Origin: Leishmania infantum JPCM5
Taxonomy: Eukaryota; Euglenozoa; Kinetoplastea; Trypanosomatida; Trypanosomatidae
Length of the DNA: 64,000 nt
Direction: 5' to 3'
Assembly (NCBI RefSeq): GCF_000002875.2
Contig: NC_009398.2
Location: forward strand, 315,001 to 379,000
Of the stretch, positions 58,604-64,000 are shown in pieces; the stretch's first letter is position 1, and each line of letters begins with the position of its first letter. Below the pieces are notes generated by a model. The model was not told the DNA's origin and did no database searches. It saw only the letters and a program-made list of their open reading frames with translations. Position numbers and translations under genes: made by a program.

Positions 58604-61516
58604 CTACCGCTGCGCGACGATGCGGCCGTTGCGTACTTTCAGCTTTTTGCTCGTCAGCTCGAAGACCGACTGCACCGATTTGCGCGGATGCGACCTGCCC
58701 GAGCCGTGCAACGAGTTCGGCTGACTGGCAGTGTTGCTAGTGGCTCCGCCTACATTCGCCGAGGACGGCACCCGCCCGCTGAAGCGCGCGACAGTGTCAA
58801 CGACATCGTGGAAGAAGAGCACCATCACAGAGACGTTATCCATGCTGCCGCGATCGACAGCGAACTCGGCGAGCTTCTGGCAGCAGTTGTTGAGCACGCG
58901 CTGCACAACGTCAGGGGACGGGCGCGACTTCGCACCGGAGAAAATGTGCGGGTCGCACACATCCGGCGTGTAGCACAGGAAGTCGCGCACAAACTCGGTG
59001 GCCTCTTCGTTGCTCAGCACGTCCCACAATCCATCACAGGCGAGCAGTAAGAAGGCGGAGGCGTCGGTAAGGTGCAGCTGTCGGACATCAGCGATGTTGC
59101 TCACCATCAAGTCCCGATTCGAGATGAAGCGGCGATTGTGCGAGGGTGACGGCGCCGCTGACCCGCTCGAGTCGTTGTCGCGTAGGGCGCCAAACGGGAA
59201 GTTGGTCGACAGCTTCTCTTCCCCCGCCGCATCGGGCGACGGCGACGGCTGGAACTTGAACTCGAAGTCCCCAAGGGCGCGGCTCACCGCGAGAATGCCG
59301 CACACGCGGCCAAACTGAACGAAGCCGCCGCATTTAGCGATGCGGCGGGACTCGTCCGTGTTGCCGGGCTTGTGATCTTCGCTCATCGCAATGGTGGTGT
59401 GCCCGTCATAGAGCACCGCCCGGGCGTCGCCGAGGCACGCCACGTACAGCATCCGGCCGCACACGGCGGCCGCAATCAGTGTCGACCCGCCGTTCGTCCC
59501 GCTCGTCATTTCGTCGAGCACTTCTTCATCCACGTCGCGCCGTCGTCGTCCGCTGCCGTTGCCCGCCCTCTGCTGGTGGTGTCTGTGGCTCTTGGCCTGC
59601 AGCGTGTGGAAAATCTCGCGGTCGGTCTGCAGGATAGACTCCACAAGAGCCAGAGCGTTGTTTTCGCCAAGGGCGGCGTGATGCAATACGTAGTGCGGCA
59701 GCCACTTGGCCCCGAGGTCGGCCACCCGCCGTCCGCAGTGGCCGTCCAGCACCGCCAGAAGAGAGACGGGCTGGCCACGAACGTGGGTTGCGTTGAGCTC
59801 GGCGAAGTGCGCGTCCTCCATGGTTGGTCGCATCCCTTGCACACAGCCGCTGCCGGCGATAAGCGATATAGGGACTGTCGCCGTCTTGCCACTGCTGAGC
59901 ACCACGTTAAACTTGTAGACAGGAAGTTCGTTCTCAGCGCACCTCGCTCCACTGTGGTCGCGGTTGCGCATGCGCGACGACGGCGCGGCCATTGGCACCG
60001 CCGGCGGGGGCGGTCGTGCGCCAGCAGTGTTGCCGTCGCTTCTTTCTGCACCCGACCGCAACGAGCAGAGCATCTGCGTGCTACCGAAAAGCTCGTCGGC
60101 GTCTACCGCCTCACTTCTAGCCTCATGACCGATGTGCTCCGGCTGCTCGGCCCCAGCGCCGTACGGCGATTTCTTCGCATTGGCCCCGCTCTTGTCATAC
60201 ACAGGCTTACTGACCGTCCCGCCAAGGCCAGTGATGCCGCGCTGCGCGATCGCTGCTGCGACTGCCGCGGCCGCCCCGCCCCTCACATTACGCCGGGTCT
60301 CGATCGGAGCGGTACGGCCGTTGCCGGCGCCAGCGGCAGCGGCAGCGGCGGTCTCCGGCGCAGATGGCCCGCCGGCAGGGGCAAACCCGTCATCGTCGCT
60401 GCCGCTGCTGAGCGGCGATGGGCGCAGCATACGAGTATCGGGGCTGCCGGCCACCCGGGTCGCCATAGCGTTGCTTCGGTGCACGCTGCCTCGGTTGTTG
60501 TGACGGCCTAGCAGACGCACCTGGTCTGCCACCGGTCGCGGTGAGCAGCTGGACGGAATCACTGTCGACGACGCCGGCGGTGCGCTCAGTACCTCGCGTT
60601 GCTTCTCCCTTTCTCTGTCGTCGGCAAAAATGGTGCCGTTTGGCGCCATGGTGCGCAAGCTGTCCAGCGCGTAGCCAGCGGCTGCGCCGTGGTGGTCGGC
60701 CGAGTGCCGTGGCGGCGGACTGCGCAGCCTGTTCAGGTCGCCGCCGTGTCGGACTTCTCGAAGCGGACGCAGCCGCGGCAGGATCTCTTTCACGTCTTCG
60801 TGTGTGCGTGGCAGCGACGAGGCACGTGGGCGACCCATGCAAGCTCCGCTGTACGGTGCGCTGTCGCTGCATCTTCGACCGCTGAGGTCAAGGGTGTAGC
60901 GCACCTCATCGCGGCCCCTCGCAGCACCCATGACCTCACGACGGACCGAAGTGTAGTCATTGGCATCGCCGCCACGGCTTCCATCTCTCTGCTGTTGTCG
61001 TGAAGAGCAGGGGAGTGGGTCCGAAACGGCAAGGCGAGTATTCTCATTGACGTAGCTATCACCACCCCTGGCAACCGGCGGCGGTGCTGGGATCAGCGGT
61101 GGTGTTGCACGCGACTCGCTGCTATCAAGCTTTTGCTGCTGCTTGCTAGCTGTGGCCATCGCTGTCGCTTGCGCGTTACTCTGGCGCTTAGTTCCATTGA
61201 AGCCGGCGATGCTGCCTCCTCGTCTAGTGCGGCTTGCCTTTCCACTTGCTGCACCAGCAGCGTAAGAGCCAGCCGTGACACTGGGGCGTTGTTTGCCGCC
61301 ACCGCTGGCGTTCGCAGGTGACAGAAACGTCGCGTTACTCGGTGCATACACAGACGCGTCGTAGCATTGATAGAGCAGGTTGGCGCGGTTCGCTGCAGGA
61401 GACAACGCCGTCGGAGGCTGGTGGCTCCACACGTCCCGCGTGGAGCTTCGCAGCGGAGCACCGCCGCCGCCGCCGACGGCGTTGTTGATGTTGCTTTTTC
61501 GACCTTTCCGAAGCAT
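58604..61516 (-). CDS. PP2C-type (PPM) serine/threonine phosphatase, 970 aa
   Basis: Start ATG at 61514-61516, stop TAG. Residues 1-~535 are disordered and rich in Ser, Arg, Ala and Gly. The PP2C domain follows: GSGCVQGMRPTMEDAHF (~553-569, motif 1), VLDGHCGRR (~587-595), GGSTLIAA (~676), LGDARAVLYDG (~693), DHKPGNTDE (~712), AVSRALGDFEFK (~740), LLACDGLWDVLS (~823) and GSMDNVSVMVLFF (~889). The Asp residues that bind the two catalytic Mn/Mg ions (in ED, DGH, DG and DN) are all present, so it should be an active metal-dependent phosphatase. The usual DGHGG is DGHCG, a Gly-to-Cys change next to the metal site. An insert of about 35 residues, rich in Arg and His, lies before GGST, and another follows the ALGD motif. 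No transmembrane helix is visible. A short basic tail (SKKLKVRNGR) could direct nuclear localisation. Confidence 0.93.
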   Translation of the reverse strand: MLRKGRKSNINNAVGGGGGAPLRSSTRDVWSHQPPTALSPAANRANLLYQCYDASVYAPSNATFLSPANASGGGKQRPSVTAGSYAAGAASGKASRTRRGGSIAGFNGTKRQSNAQATAMATASKQQQKLDSSESRATPPLIPAPPPVARGGDSYVNENTRLAVSDPLPCSSRQQQRDGSRGGDANDYTSVRREVMGAARGRDEVRYTLDLSGRRCSDSAPYSGACMGRPRASSLPRTHEDVKEILPRLRPLREVRHGGDLNRLRSPPPRHSADHHGAAAGYALDSLRTMAPNGTIFADDREREKQREVLSAPPASSTVIPSSCSPRPVADQVRLLGRHNNRGSVHRSNAMATRVAGSPDTRMLRPSPLSSGSDDDGFAPAGGPSAPETAAAAAAGAGNGRTAPIETRRNVRGGAAAAVAAAIAQRGITGLGGTVSKPVYDKSGANAKKSPYGAGAEQPEHIGHEARSEAVDADELFGSTQMLCSLRSGAERSDGNTAGARPPPPAVPMAAPSSRMRNRDHSGARCAENELPVYKFNVVLSSGKTATVPISLIAGSGCVQGMRPTMEDAHFAELNATHVRGQPVSLLAVLDGHCGRRVADLGAKWLPHYVLHHAALGENNALALVESILQTDREIFHTLQAKSHRHHQQRAGNGSGRRRRDVDEEVLDEMTSGTNGGSTLIAAAVCGRMLYVACLGDARAVLYDGHTTIAMSEDHKPGNTDESRRIAKCGGFVQFGRVCGILAVSRALGDFEFKFQPSPSPDAAGEEKLSTNFPFGALRDNDSSGSAAPSPSHNRRFISNRDLMVSNIADVRQLHLTDASAFLLLACDGLWDVLSNEEATEFVRDFLCYTPDVCDPHIFSGAKSRPSPDVVQRVLNNCCQKLAEFAVDRGSMDNVSVMVLFFHDVVDTVARFSGRVPSSANVGGATSNTASQPNSLHGSGRSHPRKSVQSVFELTSKKLKVRNGRIVAQR

Positions 61517-61584
61517 ATTCGATCGTTACACAGTTACAGAAGTCCCCCGCGCGGGGACCACAAGCAGAGAACGAGACGCGCCGC

Positions 61585-61616
61585 CTCCGGCGAAGACCAA
61601 CGGAAAAGAAAAGGAG
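61585..61616 (-). promoter_or_regulatory. Predicted spliced-leader acceptor for the PP2C gene
   Basis: A T/C-rich tract on the minus strand (61591-61614) is followed by GGAG with the AG at 61585-61586, leaving a 68-nt 5' UTR. Inferred by eye. Confidence 0.4.
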
Positions 61617-63903
61617 CCGACAAGCAAAGTAGCGCTGAAGTTGTGTGCGTGCGACCGCGACTCTGCCGGTATGCTGCGGAGAGAGAGAGCGGCGGAGCGA
61701 AGCGCAAGTAGCCGCCGCCGCAGCAGCAGCAGCAGCAGAACCACTACGACAACAAACGAAGGCTCAGAAAAGGGAACAGCGCAGACCCTTTCTATCCGCA
61801 GCACCGTACAAAGTCGCACACAAACGCCCAAACACAGACACCAGCAGCAGCAGCACTTCCTGTCGAGTACCCGCGCACAACGCGCGACTCGCCCGCACGC
61901 TGAAGGGGACCAGGGGAGGGATGGAGAGAGACACACACACACAAAAGCAAGGAAGCGCGTCCGTAGCCTTCGCAAACAAAACGGGAAGAGGGGGATCAAT
62001 GGAAGGAGCGTATATACATATACATATACACACACATATATATATATATATGGACGTACAGATGGAAGGGTGGGTCTGTGCGCGCGGGGCGCAGATAGGG
62101 AGGGAGGGAGACGCACGCACACACGCGCACAGGAAGCAAGAGGAGCCGATGAACAAGAAGACGGGTGGCTGCGAAGCTGCTGACGACCAGCAGGAGCGAA
62201 ACAAGCCAACAATGCCGGCAGCACCACCTAACGAGAAATAAAACCGCAAAACAACAACGAAAGAGGATGTGTGCGTACGGGGAGGAAAACGAGGAGGAGC
62301 AAACAATTCTTGAGAAGATGGAGAGATCGCCTCTTGACGGGGGTAGCTCCTTCGAGAGAGAGCCAGGCGCGGCGTACGGCGGACGAGGGAGACGGCGGGG
62401 CGTGAAAAAAGACGAAACAACAAGGGAGAAACGCGTGAGCGAGTCGGGTGACTGTGATGGGAGCAGAAAGGAAGGAGGGAGGGAGGGAAGGAAAGAGATC
62501 TGTGCACGTGTGTGTGTGTATGTCGCCTACAGTCGATCTGTCCAAGGAGACGCAGAGGAGAGCGAGAGCAGAAACGAAAAAAAAAAACAAGAAAAGTCGA
62601 GAAGGAGGCGGGACAACCGGAAGAGGGCAGCACGAGCACACGTCACGACGACAACAGCAACCACAACGGCAGCAGAACCGATGAGAGGATGGAAAAGAAA
62701 GAAACACACAAAGAAGGGAGAGGGAGGGGCCTAAGCGAAGTGGTACCCGTGCCTCTTGCGCCACTTCGAAAAACGCGCACAGAGACTCGAAAAACGGCGG
62801 GGGAGGGGTGGTGGCGGTGCTTCTGCAACGCCAGCAAATACGAGCAACAAAACCCCTCCCACTGTCAGCGGGGATGACCGGCAGGGATCAAACGGAAGAG
62901 GAGGAGGAGGGGAGGGAGTCGCACAGACACAGAAAAGTGAGTAAGAGGGGGGAAGGGGTGGGGTGGGGGGGGGCACAGACACAGACACAGACAGAGAAAG
63001 GGGGCGGGAGGCGGGCGAAGGTCAAAGTGAAACGCAGGCACCCACGTGGACAAGTACAAGAGTAAAGGCAGCCGAAATCAATCAAGGAGCTTCCGCCACC
63101 GAGAGCGGCAGCACAACGACAACAAAACAGAAGAAAAACGCGCGCGAGCGTGTGTGCGTGTGTAGGTGGTGATAGGGCAAACAGGCAACGAGAGATTGGG
63201 AACGAGATGGAGATGTATCAAGAGAGTGAGTGTGTGTGTATGTGCGTGCTGATGCCGCAGTATCGCCCTCTCTCTCGTTCCGTTGCTGCTGCTGTTGCTG
63301 TCCCTCTCGTGCGCGTGTGATCAAGCACCGACGGGAAGAGATGTCTGTGTATGTGTGTGAGCGTCGTGTAAAAGCACGCCAGCTCCTCCACAATCAGAGA
63401 AAGTCCGTGAGTGCTGTGCGAGCCAACGGAAACACTCGGGTAAAGGAAAGCAACAAGGACGGTGGGTGCGAGCACTGGGTATAAGTGGAGGGGTTTGAAG
63501 GAGAGCGAGTGACAGGGAGAAGGGGGCGGGAAGAGGACCGCGCGTGTGCTGTCCAACGTCGGCAGTCGCGCTCTCGCTGCTCCGCGCGCGCCTCTGCTCT
63601 CGTGTATGCGAGCCGGTTTCTGCACGTGTTTGCGCAACGGTGGCTTCAAGTGGTGAGTGGCCCTCCTCACGTACTCGATGATGTTGCTGCGTTACTTTTC
63701 TGATGTATGATGCACCCAACGGCCTCCTTTCGCGACCTGGGGTGCGCGAGCGGGAGCACGCTCAAGACGGAGGCGTGCACAAGGAACGCGAGGGGGAGAG
63801 CGATGACGGTGGGCCATTTTTTTTGTCCAGTAAGGCATGATGGGCGAATGGGAAAGGGTGGAAGGGTGGCGGGTAAGTAAGGGGGAGCGGTGCACAGGTG
63901 GCG
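61617..63903. other. 2.3-kb intergenic spacer
   Basis: No gene is supported. CA/TA simple repeats lie at 62020-62051, purine-rich plus-strand blocks at 62400-62640 and 62880-62960, and CAGACA-type repeats at 62976-62995. Open frames on both strands are repeat-derived. Confidence 0.55.
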
Positions 63904-64000
63904 CTAGCACGCCTTGCGCTTGCTGCGGCATCGACGTGAACAATAGAGGAGGGCAAGGGCCAGCGCTCGCGTACCACCGCAAACATGGACGGTGACCAAG
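63904..64000 (-). CDS. Possible C-terminal tail of the next upstream gene (cut by window edge)
   Basis: The minus-strand frame entering from the right edge reads 31 codons ending CRSKRKAC and a TAG at 63904-63906. It contains a short hydrophobic stretch (ALALALLY) followed by a basic tail, as in a membrane-anchored C-terminus. The stretch is too short for coding statistics to decide, so this could be chance. Confidence 0.25.
   Translation of the reverse strand, partial: LVTVHVCGGTRALALALLYCSRRCRSKRKAC

Noticed and set aside
59372..60511. 379-codon open frame on the plus strand
   Set aside because: Antisense shadow of the PP2C gene with Arg/Val/His-rich translation and no domain.
1..64000. 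CRISPR arrays, rRNA or tRNA genes, telomeric repeats, complete transposons
   Set aside because: No regularly spaced repeats with unique spacers, no TTAGGG arrays, no conserved rRNA segments, no reverse transcriptase or transposase motifs. tRNA search was by eye only and small RNA genes could be missed.

Overview
The window looks like nuclear DNA of a trypanosomatid, most likely Leishmania or a close relative. It is GC-rich. Coding regions are long and intronless. All credible genes read in one direction (minus strand) and are separated by 1-3.5 kb spacers full of simple repeats. On the coding strand these spacers carry C/T-rich tracts followed by an AG, the usual signature of spliced-leader trans-splicing acceptors. 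No plus-strand gene and no strand switch was found, so the window reads as part of one polycistronic transcription unit transcribed from high to low coordinates. The families present (small DUF1935 calpain-related proteins, a DYRK kinase with long low-complexity inserts, axonemal coiled-coil proteins) fit this assignment. Species and chromosome cannot be fixed from the sequence alone.

In order of transcription (64 kb to 1): a possible C-terminal tail of a gene entering at the right edge; a 970-aa PP2C phosphatase (58604-61516); a 657-aa protein of unknown function (53088-55061); a 1087-aa DMAP1/SWC4-like chromatin protein (48780-52043); a broken gene for a probable mitochondrial multi-module protein (about 44963-47978: in-frame stop, frameshift, second in-frame stop); a decayed SIS-domain phosphosugar isomerase-like relic (about 43791-44495); two identical 115-aa DUF1935 genes inside a 507-bp direct duplication (42946-43293 and 40226-40573); a CSB/ERCC6-type SNF2 ATPase (33369-37154); a DYRK-family kinase (28392-31370); a CCDC113/CCDC96-like axonemal protein (25337-27070); a kinesin (20080-24003); a 429-aa YKPP-repeat protein (16315-17604); a 4231-aa protein with a repetitive coiled-coil tail (845-13540); and the 5' end of mitochondrial ribosomal protein bL21m (1-184).

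The genes do not form a pathway, as expected for kinetoplastid arrays. There are loose themes: DNA repair and chromatin (CSB, DMAP1-like), cytoskeleton and flagellum (kinesin, CCDC113-like, possibly the giant coiled-coil protein), signalling (DYRK, PP2C) and mitochondrial translation (bL21m). The 40-48 kb stretch is the most dynamic part: a perfect gene duplication lies next to two adjacent decayed genes. Start codons were assigned to the first ATG; several open frames extend upstream without an ATG and were trimmed. SL acceptor positions are predictions by eye.
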